Source: Sedimenticola sp. (GTDB lineage: Bacteria > Pseudomonadota > Gammaproteobacteria > Chromatiales > Chromatiaceae). Taken from it: a stretch of 43,521 bases of DNA. The DNA is taken from NCBI GenBank assembly GCA_027008705.1, contig JALVEB010000021.1, positions 1 through 43,521 on the forward strand. Direction: 5' to 3'. Below the pieces are notes generated by a model. It saw only the letters and a list, made by a program, of their open reading frames with translations, was not told the DNA's origin and ran no database searches. The translations under genes were made by a program, and so were the position numbers. This document shows positions 8,542-17,629 of this stretch, one piece after another; positions within the stretch are counted from its first letter, which is position 1, and the number at the start of each line of letters is the position of its first letter.

Positions 8542-9290
8542 ATGCTGCTGATCCCGGCGATCGACCTGAAAGACGGCCAATGCGTGCGCCTGCGCCAGGG
8601 GCGCATGGAGGACGACACGGTATTCTCGGACAACCCGGTGGAGATGGCGACGCGCTGGGTGGATGCCGGCGCGCGCCGCCTCCACCTGGTCGATCTGAAC
8701 GGCGCCTTCGCCGGTGAACCGGTCAACCGCGCGGTGATCGAGGCGATCGCCACGCGCCACCCGGAGCTTCCGATCCAGGTTGGCGGCGGCATCCGCGACG
8801 AGGCCACGATCGAAGCCTATCTCGATGCCGGCGTCGATTACGCCATCATCGGCACCCAGGCGGTGAAGGACCCGGCCTTCGTCGCGCGCGCCTGCCGGGC
8901 CTTTCCCGGCCATGTCATCGTCGGCCTCGACGCCAGGGATGGATACGTCGCGATCAACGGCTGGGCCGAGATCACCACGCAACGCGTCGACGAGCTGGCC
9001 AAACGCTTCGAGCAGGATGGCGTCAGCGCCATCGTCTACACCGACATCGGCCGCGACGGCATGCTCTCGGGGCCGAACGTGGAGGCCACCGCGGCGCTGG
9101 CCGACGCCAACGCCATCCCGGTGATCGCCTCCGGCGGGATCACCGACATCGATGACATCGAAGCGCTGTGCCAGGCTGCCCGCAAACACAACATCATCGG
9201 CGCGATCACCGGTCGCGCGATCTATGAAGGCACCCTGGACTTCGCCGCCGGCCAGGCGCTCGCCGACCGCCTGAGCGGAGGAGACGCCTG

Positions 9291-9291
<1 letters not shown>
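8542..9291 (+). CDS. hisA: ProFAR isomerase HisA
   Basis: A 249-residue (beta/alpha)8 barrel that performs the Amadori rearrangement of ProFAR to PRFAR. Catalytic Asp residues are seen in [13 protein letters not shown] and [14 protein letters not shown]. Phosphate-binding loops are QVGGGIRD and IASGGITD. The stop shares a base with the hisF start (TGATG). The order hisH-hisA-hisF follows the standard arrangement. Confidence 0.97.
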
Positions 9292-10060
<769 letters not shown>

Positions 10061-10064
<4 letters not shown>

Positions 10065-10375
10065 GTGATACACTGAACCGGCTGGCCGAGGTACTGGAAG
10101 CGCGCAAGGGGGCGGACCCCGCCTCTTCCTACGTCGCCAGTCTCTATGCCAAGGGGCTCGACGCCATCCTGAAAAAGGTCGGCGAAGAGGCCACCGAAAC
10201 GGTGATCGCGGCCAAGGATGGCGAGCCCGACCAGATCATCCATGAAACCGCCGACCTGTGGTTTCATTCGCTCGTGATGCTCGCCCAGCAAGGGCTGCAT
10301 CCACAACAGGTTCTCGACGAGCTGGAGCGCCGCTTCGGCCTCTCCGGGCTGGAAGAGAAAGCCAGCCGAAAATGA
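10061..10375 (+). CDS. hisE: phosphoribosyl-ATP pyrophosphatase HisE
   Basis: HisE cleaves pyrophosphate from PR-ATP, step two of histidine synthesis. The 104-residue all-alpha MazG-like fold shows the metal-binding [15 protein letters not shown] and [14 protein letters not shown]. The start is a GTG that overlaps the hisF stop. No HisI domain (PR-AMP cyclohydrolase, with Cys-rich zinc motif) is fused at either end or present as a gene nearby, so that step must be encoded elsewhere. Next comes tatA, 30 bases on. Confidence 0.95.
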
Positions 10376-10405
10376 CAACGCAATTGCTCTGCAACGAGGT
10401 GAATT

Positions 10406-10645
10406 ATGGGATTGGGTGGAATTAGTATCTGGCAACTGCTGATCATCCTCGTGATCGTGCTGCTGCTGTTCGGCACCAAGCGCTTGAAGAATCTCGGTTC
10501 CGATCTCGGCGGCGCGCTGAAGGGCTTCAAGAAGGCGATGGCCGAGGAAGAAGCCAAAGAGCCGGAAAAGCTCGACCACGACGCCAAGCGCGATATCGAC
10601 GCCGACGCCCGGCGCGAAGACAAAGACAAAACCCGGGACGCCTGA
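10406..10645 (+). CDS. tatA: Sec-independent translocase subunit TatA
   Basis: A 79-residue TatA/E protein that forms the size-variable pore of the twin-arginine pathway in the inner membrane. A short membrane helix (residues 6-21, [16 protein letters not shown]) ends in the conserved [14 protein letters not shown], followed by an amphipathic helix ([11 protein letters not shown]) and a charged tail. A good ribosome binding site, CGAGGTGAATT, precedes the ATG. Part of the his-tat run. Confidence 0.95.
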   Translation: MGLGGISIWQLLIILVIVLLLFGTKRLKNLGSDLGGALKGFKKAMAEEEAKEPEKLDHDAKRDIDADARREDKDKTRDA

Positions 10646-10660
10646 CGGAGGTCCGCTCGC

Positions 10661-11032
10661 GTGTTCGATATCGGCTTCTGGGAGTTGGTGCTGATCGGCG
10701 TGGTCGCGCTGCTGGTGATCGGACCGGAGCGCCTGCCCGCGGTCGCGCGCACCCTCGGCGTGTGGATCGGGCGTGGCCGGCGCCTGCTCCACCAGGTCAA
10801 GGCCGACGTCGCCCAGGAGATGAAGGCCGAGGAACTCAAGCGCCTGCTCGAACAGCAAAAGAACAGCATCGCCACTGAAGAGATCCTGGAAACCACGCGC
10901 GATACCCTGAAGGACATCGGCCAGGGTTTCGGCCAACCCGCTTCCACGCCACCACCCCAGGCGGATGACCGACCCGCTTCCGAATCCAACGACGCCCCGC
11001 CTCCGGCCAAGCCGGAGCCGCCCCGATCATGA
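10661..11032 (+). CDS. tatB: Sec-independent translocase subunit TatB
   Basis: TatB binds twin-arginine signal peptides together with TatC. The 123 residues comprise an N-terminal membrane helix ([20 protein letters not shown]), the [12 protein letters not shown] hinge, an amphipathic helix and a Pro-rich C-terminal tail. The gene starts with GTG, with ACGGAGGT nine bases upstream. The stop overlaps the tatC ATG (ATGA). Confidence 0.93.
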   Translation: MFDIGFWELVLIGVVALLVIGPERLPAVARTLGVWIGRGRRLLHQVKADVAQEMKAEELKRLLEQQKNSIATEEILETTRDTLKDIGQGFGQPASTPPPQADDRPASESNDAPPPAKPEPPRS

Positions 11033-12129
11033 ACGGCGCACCCAATATCCAGGATAGCGAGCAACCCTTCCTCGCGCATCTGATCGAACTGCGCGACCGC
11101 CTGTTGCGCGCGGTGATCGCGGTCGGGCTGATCTTCCTCGTGCTGTTTCCGTTCGCCAACGACATCTACGCCTTCATCGCCGAACCGCTGATGGCGGTGT
11201 TGCCGAAAGGCACCAGCATGATCGCCACCGAGGTCGCGTCACCGTTTCTGACCCCGTTCAAACTGACCCTGGTGGCCTCCATCTTCCTTGCCATTCCGGT
11301 CATCCTGCACCAGATCTGGGCCTTCGTCGCACCCGGCCTGTACCAGCATGAGAAGCGCCTCGCCGCGCCGTTGTTGGTCTCCAGCGTCACTCTGTTCTAC
11401 CTGGGCATGGCCTTCGCCTATTTCGTCGTCTTCCCGCTGGTGTTCCGCTTTCTCACCGGCACCGTGCCCGAGGGCGTGCAGGTCGCCACCGACATCAGCC
11501 GCTATCTCGATTTCGTATTGACGCTGTTCTTCGCCTTCGGCGTCGCCTTCGAGATCCCGATCGCAACCATCCTGCTGGTGATGGCCGGCGTCACGACACC
11601 CGAGAAACTGGCCCAGAAGCGCCCCTATGTGATCCTGGGCACCTTCGTCGTCGGCATGTTAATGACCCCGCCGGACGTGATCTCGCAGACCCTGCTGGCG
11701 ATCCCGATGTGGCTGCTGTTCGAGGCCGGCGTGTTCTTCTCGCGCTTCGTGCGGGCGCGTGGAAAGCAGGCCGCGCCCGAGACGGCCTCCTCCGCGGCGG
11801 TCGCCTCGGGCGCCCCATCGAGCGCGCCAGACGGCGGCTTCCAGCCGCTCAGCGACGCCGAGATGGAGGCCGAACTCGACCGCATCGAAGAGGAAGAAGA
11901 CGACTACGACGCCGAGGAAGAGGTCGAGGACGAAGCGCCAGACGACCGCTATCGCCCCGACCCCGACGACCCGGTCGAACGCATGCTGCAACAGGCCTAT
12001 GAACACCGCCTCGACGGCGACGACGACATCGCCCGCGGGTTGCTGCACGAGGTGCTCGCCGATGGCAACGAACAGCAGAAGAAGGTCGCGCGCAACATCC
12101 TGAAACAGCTCGACGATTACAGCGGATGA
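11029..12129 (+). CDS. tatC: TatC with an acidic FimV-like C-terminal extension
   Basis: The multispanning receptor of the twin-arginine translocase. Residues 1-245 are a complete TatC core: [13 protein letters not shown] at the start, [14 protein letters not shown] (with E108, the equivalent of E. coli E103) in the first cytoplasmic loop, and TPPDVISQ near the end. Normal TatC stops near residue 250. Here 120 more residues follow: an Ala/Ser-rich linker, an acidic run ([18 protein letters not shown], 284-301), and a helical module (317-361) with [18 protein letters not shown] that resembles the FimV C-terminal domain. The extension would be cytoplasmic. The stop overlaps the next ATG. Confidence 0.93.
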   Translation: MNGAPNIQDSEQPFLAHLIELRDRLLRAVIAVGLIFLVLFPFANDIYAFIAEPLMAVLPKGTSMIATEVASPFLTPFKLTLVASIFLAIPVILHQIWAFVAPGLYQHEKRLAAPLLVSSVTLFYLGMAFAYFVVFPLVFRFLTGTVPEGVQVATDISRYLDFVLTLFFAFGVAFEIPIATILLVMAGVTTPEKLAQKRPYVILGTFVVGMLMTPPDVISQTLLAIPMWLLFEAGVFFSRFVRARGKQAAPETASSAAVASGAPSSAPDGGFQPLSDAEMEAELDRIEEEEDDYDAEEEVEDEAPDDRYRPDPDDPVERMLQQAYEHRLDGDDDIARGLLHEVLADGNEQQKKVARNILKQLDDYSG

Positions 12130-14024
12130 ACCTGCGCGGGCTGCTCGCCCTGCTGCTTTGGGCGTGCGCGCTCGGGCGCGCCGTAGCCGACGACACGCCG
12201 CTGAAAAACCAGCTTGCCGGCCATCCCTCTCCCTACCTGGCGATGCATGGCCACGACCCGGTCGCCTGGCAGGCCTGGGGGGAAACCGCATTGCGGCGCG
12301 CGCGCGAAAGCGGCAAGCCGCTGTACCTCTCCAGCGGCTACTTCGCCTGCTATTGGTGCCATGTGATGCAACACGAGAGCTATGCCGACCCCGAGGTCGC
12401 GAAATGGCTCAATCGCTACTTTATCCCGGTCAAGATCGACCGCGAGCTGCAACCCGGGCTGGACGCTTACCTGATCGAATTCGTCACCGCCACGCGCGGC
12501 CATGCCGGCTGGCCGTTGAACGTCTTTCTGACTCCGGACGGCTACCCCATCGTCGGCTTCACCTACCAGCGGCGCGATCCCTTTCTCCGCCTGCTGAAGC
12601 GCCTGGCCGGCGCCTGGAAAAACCAACGCGGCACGCTCGAACGCATGGCGCGACGCGCCTCGTCCGAGCTGCTGCAAACCTCGGTAGACGACCGCAAGCC
12701 GCGCGACATCAGGCCCGACGTGCTGCGCGCGCGCATCCTGAAGCAGGCTCGCGCCGCCGGCGACGAGCTGCAAGGCGGCTTCGGCAACCAAAGCAAATTC
12801 CCGATGCCCGGCCAGCTCGATCTGCTGCTGGATCTGCTCGCCGGGCATGACGACGGCTGGACGCGCGAATTCCTCACCTTGACCCTGGATCACATGGCCC
12901 GGCGCGGACTGCGCGACCCGCTCGGCGGCGGCTTCTTCCGCTACTGCGTCGACCCGGCCTGGCGGACCCCACATTTCGAGAAGATGCTCTACACCCAGGC
13001 CCTGCTCGCGCGTCTCTACCTGAAGGCCGCGCGGGTACTGAAACGCCCAGACTATCGCGAGGTCGCGCGCGACACCCTGAACTTCCTGCTCGCCACCCTC
13101 AAGGCGGGCGATGGCGCCTTCATCGCCAGTCTCTCCGCAGTCGACGACCAAGGGATCGAAGGGGGCTACTACCGCTGGTCACGCGCCGAGCTGACGCAAA
13201 ACCTGGAACCCGACGAACGCCGTCTCGCCGGCTTGGCCTGGGGGCTCGGCATCGGCGAGCCGGACGACGAAGGCGGCTGGCTGCCGCGCCAACGCGCCAC
13301 GCCAAGCGAACTGGCCCGCGCCCTGAAGCTCGATGAAGCCACCATACAGCAGCGCCTGAAGGCCCTGCGCGGCAAGCTGCTGAGCCTGCGAAGCAAGCGC
13401 TCGCTACCCCGAGACAGCAAGCCGCTCGGCGCCTGGAACGGACTCGTGCTGTCGGCGCTGGCCGATGCCACGCTCGCCTTCGACGACGCCGCCTACCGCA
13501 CCGCCGCCCGGCGCCTGCGCGACTACCTGGCCCAACGGCTGTGGGATGGCCGGCGACTGGCGCGGATGCGCCTCGGCGAGCGCGCCGTCGGCGTCGCCTC
13601 GCTCGCCGATTACGCCTACATCGCCGCCGGTCTCGCCGACTGGGCGCGCGCCAGCGGACGCGCCGAGCCCATGCTGCCAGCCATCCTGCGCGCCGGCTTC
13701 CGTTACTTCGCCAGCGACAAAGGCTGGCGCAACGCCAGCGCGCGCCTGTTGCCGGCGGTCACCGTCACCCCGGCATACGACGACGGCGCCTTGCCGTCGG
13801 CCTCCGGGGTTCTGATCGCCACCGCGCTGGCCAGCGGTGACGCCGAACTCATGGCCAAGGCGCGCAAGATGCGCCGTATCGGCTCCGCCGAGGTCGTCGG
13901 GCAACCGCTGTGGTATGCCAGCCACGCGCGGCTGCTGCTGACCGAACCGCCATCGCTCAGTGCGGGACCGGAAGCGTCCCGGCCCGCAAAATCAAAAGAT
14001 CAACGAAGCCTTCATTCAAAGTAA
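12126..14024 (+). CDS. exported DUF255 thioredoxin-domain protein (YyaL/SSP411-like)
   Basis: A 632-residue protein with an N-terminal signal peptide ([21 protein letters not shown]) and then the DUF255 thioredoxin-like domain. [22 protein letters not shown] and C75-YW-C78-HVM are the family hallmarks, with [15 protein letters not shown] in place of the cis-Pro region. From about residue 200 it becomes an alpha/alpha-barrel of the six-hairpin type, with [10 protein letters not shown] and [10 protein letters not shown]. Most family members have no proven role. Here the signal peptide suggests periplasmic action, perhaps on disulphides. It overlaps tatC by ATGA but has no twin-arginine in its own signal. 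It converges on engB with only four bases between. Confidence 0.85.
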   Translation: MNLRGLLALLLWACALGRAVADDTPLKNQLAGHPSPYLAMHGHDPVAWQAWGETALRRARESGKPLYLSSGYFACYWCHVMQHESYADPEVAKWLNRYFIPVKIDRELQPGLDAYLIEFVTATRGHAGWPLNVFLTPDGYPIVGFTYQRRDPFLRLLKRLAGAWKNQRGTLERMARRASSELLQTSVDDRKPRDIRPDVLRARILKQARAAGDELQGGFGNQSKFPMPGQLDLLLDLLAGHDDGWTREFLTLTLDHMARRGLRDPLGGGFFRYCVDPAWRTPHFEKMLYTQALLARLYLKAARVLKRPDYREVARDTLNFLLATLKAGDGAFIASLSAVDDQGIEGGYYRWSRAELTQNLEPDERRLAGLAWGLGIGEPDDEGGWLPRQRATPSELARALKLDEATIQQRLKALRGKLLSLRSKRSLPRDSKPLGAWNGLVLSALADATLAFDDAAYRTAARRLRDYLAQRLWDGRRLARMRLGERAVGVASLADYAYIAAGLADWARASGRAEPMLPAILRAGFRYFASDKGWRNASARLLPAVTVTPAYDDGALPSASGVLIATALASGDAELMAKARKMRRIGSAEVVGQPLWYASHARLLLTEPPSLSAGPEASRPAKSKDQRSLHSK

Positions 14025-14028
14025 GCAC

Positions 14029-14625
14029 TCACATACCAAACCACTGATCGAGTACCGCATGCGCCTCGTCGATCCCCTGACGCCTGAGCGCCGAGAACGC
14101 CTGCACGCTGAACCGCCCATCGTGCTCCGCAAGCACCTTGCGCAGTTGCAACACCCGGGCCGCCGCCGGTCCTTTCTTCAACTTGTCGGCCTTGGTCATC
14201 AATACATGCGTCGGCAGGCCGATGCCGGCGGCCCAGTCGAGCATCTGCCGGTCATGCTCCTTTAGCGGATGACGGATGTCCATCACCAGAAACAGCCCGC
14301 GCAGGCAGGCACGCTGCTCCAGATAACGGCCGAGCTCACCCTGCCACTGCTGCTTGATCGTCAGCGAGACCTTGGCGAAGCCATAGCCCGGCAGATCGAC
14401 AAGGCGTCGCTCCGGATCGATCTCGAAAAAATTCAGCAACTGGGTCCGGCCCGGCGTCTTGCTGGTGCGGGCCAACGCCTTCTGATCGCACAGCGCATTG
14501 ATGGCGCTGGACTTGCCCGCGTTCGAACGCCCGGCGAAGGCGATCTCGATGCCGTGATCCGGCGGCGCCTGCGAAAGCCTGGCCGCGCTGGTCAGGAAAC
14601 GCGCGTTCCGATACAGTGGATTCAT
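14029..14625 (-). CDS. engB: ribosome biogenesis GTPase EngB (YihA)
   Basis: A 198-residue GTPase needed for large-subunit ribosome assembly. The G1 motif GRSNAGKSS is at residues 32-40. [13 protein letters not shown] is switch [12 protein letters not shown] is G3 and [11 protein letters not shown] is G4. I chose ATG 14625 because it yields the usual 20-25 residue lead before the G domain; the frame is open to 14892 but that stretch is antisense to the lipoprotein gene. The ATG overlaps the ATG of the divergent lipoprotein gene by two bases (CATGAT), so each gene's upstream signals lie inside the other's coding region. Confidence 0.93.
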   Translation of the reverse strand: MNPLYRNARFLTSAARLSQAPPDHGIEIAFAGRSNAGKSSAINALCDQKALARTSKTPGRTQLLNFFEIDPERRLVDLPGYGFAKVSLTIKQQWQGELGRYLEQRACLRGLFLVMDIRHPLKEHDRQMLDWAAGIGLPTHVLMTKADKLKKGPAAARVLQLRKVLAEHDGRFSVQAFSALRRQGIDEAHAVLDQWFGM

Positions 14626-15070
14626 GATGAGACGAGAGTTCCTGTGGCTGATTCCGTGGCTGATGCTAACGGCTTGCGACGACAGCGGGCAAGCCGGCCC
14701 GCCCGTGACGCGCCTGGCGACGGTGACCGACTGCGACCTGCAACGGCAAGACTGTGATCTGTCATTGCCCGGCGGCGGCTCGCTGCGCGTGCGTTTCAAC
14801 GACCGCCCGGTGCGCGCGATGGACGAATTCCTGGTCGACATGCGCGCGCCTGGCGGGCGGGTCCGCAAACTGGTGGCGCGCGGCGTCAACATGGAGATGG
14901 GCTATAATGAGTTCCTCATCGAGGAGGTCGGCGAATCGGTCTACCGCGCCCAGGTCCTGCTGCCGATCTGCATCCGTTCGCGCATGGTCTGGGACTTGCA
15001 TGTCTATGTCGAAGTCGGTGGACGGCGCTTTGATGCGCCATTCCGCTTCGAGACCCACGGTCGCGGCTAA
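14624..15070 (+). CDS. putative small periplasmic lipoprotein
   Basis: A 148-residue protein with a lipoprotein signal: short basic start, hydrophobic stretch, lipobox LTAC (Cys18). The mature part is mainly beta-like, with two cysteines in [12 protein letters not shown], then [18 protein letters not shown], a [11 protein letters not shown] motif and a late [12 protein letters not shown]. The layout resembles YtkA/FixH-like immunoglobulin folds, but I do not recognise a named family and assign no function. A second ATG three bases downstream is an equally good start. Its start codon overlaps that of the divergent engB. Confidence 0.7.
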   Translation: MMRREFLWLIPWLMLTACDDSGQAGPPVTRLATVTDCDLQRQDCDLSLPGGGSLRVRFNDRPVRAMDEFLVDMRAPGGRVRKLVARGVNMEMGYNEFLIEEVGESVYRAQVLLPICIRSRMVWDLHVYVEVGGRRFDAPFRFETHGRG

Positions 15071-15155
15071 CGCTCATGACGCCGGCGACATCACTCCAGA
15101 TCATGGAAAAATCAACCACTTGGCATGCATGCACATTTCTACCTTCACAGACCGC

Positions 15156-15237
15156 TTCACGCGTAGCGGAACCGGCTGCGGCGGCGCCGCAAAACGGCGC
15201 CGCCGCCCGATCCGCGGTACTTGATCGGACCTACGCC
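15156..15237. repeat. R1 REPIN-like repeat, copy 1
   Basis: About 82 bases that align along their length with 39641-39722. Shared words are GCGGAACCGGCTGCGG, GCCCGATCCGC, CTTGATCG and CCTACGCC. The centre is a near-perfect hairpin (GGCGGCGCCG / CGGCGCCGCC). It lies in the 311-base gap between the lipoprotein gene and glk, which also holds an R2 repeat and no gene. Confidence 0.7.
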
Positions 15238-15283
15238 AGGCCAATACCATTTCAGCGGCTGGGTGGGCAGTTATCGAATGCTC

Positions 15284-15318
15284 GTCGCCCATGAGTCTTC
15301 GACATCCGCAGCCGCGAC
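15284..15318. repeat. R2 repeat, copy C (single arm)
   Basis: Reads ATGCTCGTCGCCCATGAG then TCTTCGACATCCGCAGCCGCGAC, matching the left arm of the 16426 copy (ATACTCGTCGCTCATGAAT, TTCGGCCGCTGCGACCGC) with scattered changes. No opposite arm is seen. Confidence 0.5.
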
Positions 15319-15381
15319 AGGCGCATCGACCGCGGGTAATCCCTCCTTTTCGGCGGGGGAAAAGCGGTCCATAATCTTCTC

Positions 15382-16386
15382 ATGAAGCCGTCTCATCCCA
15401 TCCGCGTGCTCGCCGGCGACATCGGCGGCACCAAGACCCGCCTCGCCATCATCGAGGTCGAAGGCACGCGCCTGAAAACCCTGCGCGAGCGCACCTGGCG
15501 CAGCCGCGAGCACGCTTCGTTGCGCGCGATCGTGCAAGCCTTCCTCGAGCAGGTCCAGATCCCGGTCTCGGCCGCGGCCTTCGGCATTGCCGGGCCGGTG
15601 CGCGGACGGATCGCCGACGCCACCAATCTGCCCTGGCATATCGACGCCGATGAGCTCGAGAAACGCTTTGCCATCGGCCCGGTGAGCTTGCTCAACGACC
15701 TCGAGGCCAACGCCTGGGGCATCCAGGCGCTGAGTCCCGACGATCTCCATGAATTGCACCCGGGCGCCGGCGCGGAAGCGGTCGGCAACGCCGCGATCAT
15801 CGCCGCCGGTACCGGGCTCGGCGAGGCCGGCATGTACTTCGACGGGCAGCGCCACCGCCCGTTCGCCAGCGAGGGCGGACACAGCGATTTCAGCCCCTGC
15901 TGCGAACTCGAGATCGCGCTGTGGCGCCATCTCGCCGAACGCTTCGGGCATGTCAGCTGGGAGCGTGTGCTGGCCGGCCCGGGGCTGGTCAATATCCATG
16001 CCTTTCTGCGCCAACACCGCCATGCCGAAACACCCGCCTGGCTCGCCGAGGCGATGCGCCAGGGGGATCCGGCGGCGGCCATCTCGCGCGCCGCCGGCGA
16101 GGGGCGCGACCCGATCTGCGAGGAGACGCTGGAGCTGTTCACGCGCCTCTACGGCGCCGAGGCCGGCAACCTGGCGCTGAAGCACATGGCCCGTGGCGGA
16201 CTCTACATCGGCGGCGGCATCGCGCCGAAGATCCTCGGCTGGCTGAAGCGCGAAACCTTTCTACAGGCCTTTTTCGCCAAGGGTCGCATGCGCCCGCTGC
16301 TGGAACGCATCCCGGTGCGCGTGATCCTGAACGACCGCACCGCGCTGTACGGCCCGGCGGTGTTCGCCGCGCTCGCCCGGCAATAA
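15382..16386 (+). CDS. glk: glucokinase
   Basis: This ATP-dependent kinase makes glucose 6-phosphate from glucose. The 334 residues match the proteobacterial Glk family: GDIGGTKTRLA phosphate-binding loop near residue 14, FGIAGPVRG, LNDLEANAWG with the catalytic Asp, GTGLGEA, and SEGGHSDFSP. The C-terminal GGGIAPKIL is the adenosine motif. It is not a ROK kinase: the ROK zinc motif is absent, unlike mak at 41221. No Shine-Dalgarno sequence precedes the ATG. A CATAAT at 15371-15376 would put a transcript start almost on the ATG, so a leaderless message is possible. It heads the glk-gnd-zwf group. Confidence 0.94.
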   Translation: MKPSHPIRVLAGDIGGTKTRLAIIEVEGTRLKTLRERTWRSREHASLRAIVQAFLEQVQIPVSAAAFGIAGPVRGRIADATNLPWHIDADELEKRFAIGPVSLLNDLEANAWGIQALSPDDLHELHPGAGAEAVGNAAIIAAGTGLGEAGMYFDGQRHRPFASEGGHSDFSPCCELEIALWRHLAERFGHVSWERVLAGPGLVNIHAFLRQHRHAETPAWLAEAMRQGDPAAAISRAAGEGRDPICEETLELFTRLYGAEAGNLALKHMARGGLYIGGGIAPKILGWLKRETFLQAFFAKGRMRPLLERIPVRVILNDRTALYGPAVFAALARQ

Positions 16387-16425
16387 GCCCGCGCCGGCGC
16401 CGGTCTCTTTGCGGATCGCTGTTTT

Positions 16426-16577
16426 ATACTCGTCGCTCATGAATGTTCGGCCGCTGCGACCGCACCCGTGGGCGTCGTTGCGGAAACCCGCCATGGAATG
16501 GGCTAAAGCTCGGCCGGCCTGGCCCACGGGCACGAGGAACGGCCTCGAAAATCCGGAAATTCATGAGCGACGAGTAT
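16426..16577. repeat. R2 repeat, copy B (full inverted pair)
   Basis: A 152-base element whose ends are a perfect 19-base inverted repeat: ATACTCGTCGCTCATGAAT at 16426-16444 and its complement at 16559-16577. Inner sequences CCGTGGGC and GCCCACGG also pair. The left arm shares long words with the 5724 copy. It sits in the gap between glk and gnd and has no coding capacity of its own. Confidence 0.8.
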
Positions 16578-16606
16578 ATTTATCCAAACGACTCACTGGA
16601 GACCCC

Positions 16607-17629
16607 ATGCAACTCGGAATGATCGGCCTCGGCCGCATGGGCGCGAACATGACGCGCCGCCTGATGAAAGCCCGCATCGACTGCGTGGTGCACGACCACA
16701 ACCCGCAAGCGATCGCGGAACTCGCCGCCGAAGGCGCGCGCGGCGCGGACGATCTCGCCGCGCTGGTCGCCGCGCTGGAGGCGCCCCGCCATCTGTGGAT
16801 GATGATCCCGGCCGCCTATGTCGACGGGCTGATCGACGAGCTGCTGCCACTGCTGGAAGCGGGCGACACCCTGATCGACGGCGGCAACTCCTACTACAAG
16901 GACGACATCCGCCGCGCCCGGCGTCTTTCCGAACGCGGCCTGCATTATGTCGACTGCGGCACCAGTGGCGGGGTCTGGGGGCTGGAACGCGGCTATTGCC
17001 TGATGATCGGCGGCGAGAGCGCCGTGGTCGAGCGTCTGGATCCGGTGTTCGCCGCGCTCGCCCCGGGGCTTGGCGATATCCCGCGCACGCCCGGACGCGA
17101 AGGCCCGCCGGCCCCCGCCGAACAGGGCTATCTGCACTGTGGTCCGGCGGGTGCCGGGCACTTCGTCAAGATGGTGCACAACGGCATCGAATACGCCCTG
17201 ATGGCGGCCTACGCCGAGGGCCTGAACCTGCTGCGCCACGCCAACATCGGCCAGGCCAAGCGAGCCGACGACGCCGAGACCACGCCGCTGCGCGAGCCCG
17301 AGGCCTTTCAGTACGACATCGACCTGCCCGAGGTCGCCGAGCTGTGGCGGCGGGGCAGCGTGATCGGCTCCTGGCTGCTCGACCTCACCGCCAGCGCGCT
17401 GCACAAAAGCCCCGGACTCGATTCTTTCTCCGGAAGGGTCTCCGACTCCGGCGAGGGGCGCTGGACCAACATCGCCGCGATCGAGGCCGGCGTGCCGGTG
17501 CATGTACTCAGCGCGGCGCTCTACGACCGCTTCGCATCACGCGGCGAGGCCGAGTTCGGCAACCGCATCCTCTCGGCGCTGCGCTATGAGTTCGGCGGCC
17601 ATCACGAAAAAAAGGACGCAACCTCATGA
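16607..17629 (+). CDS. gnd: 6-phosphogluconate dehydrogenase, decarboxylating (short GndA type)
   Basis: Oxidises 6-phosphogluconate to ribulose 5-phosphate with loss of CO2. At 340 residues it is the short form, unlike the 470-residue NADP enzyme of enterics. GLGRMGANM is the nucleotide-binding loop, the following strand ends VVHDHN, then IDGGNSYYKDD, DCGTSGGVWGLERG, and the active-site GAGHFVKMVHNGIEY. The residue pattern after the loop suggests NAD use, but this is inference. The ATG at 16607 follows TGGAGACCCC; the frame is open upstream only through the R2 repeat. It overlaps zwf by ATGA. Confidence 0.94.
   Translation: MQLGMIGLGRMGANMTRRLMKARIDCVVHDHNPQAIAELAAEGARGADDLAALVAALEAPRHLWMMIPAAYVDGLIDELLPLLEAGDTLIDGGNSYYKDDIRRARRLSERGLHYVDCGTSGGVWGLERGYCLMIGGESAVVERLDPVFAALAPGLGDIPRTPGREGPPAPAEQGYLHCGPAGAGHFVKMVHNGIEYALMAAYAEGLNLLRHANIGQAKRADDAETTPLREPEAFQYDIDLPEVAELWRRGSVIGSWLLDLTASALHKSPGLDSFSGRVSDSGEGRWTNIAAIEAGVPVHVLSAALYDRFASRGEAEFGNRILSALRYEFGGHHEKKDATS

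Noticed and set aside
14626-14892. N-terminal extension of EngB
   Set aside because: Antisense to the lipoprotein gene, and not similar to EngB N-termini.
16409-16606. N-terminal extension of Gnd
   Set aside because: It translates the R2 repeat; the family start and a ribosome binding site are at 16607.
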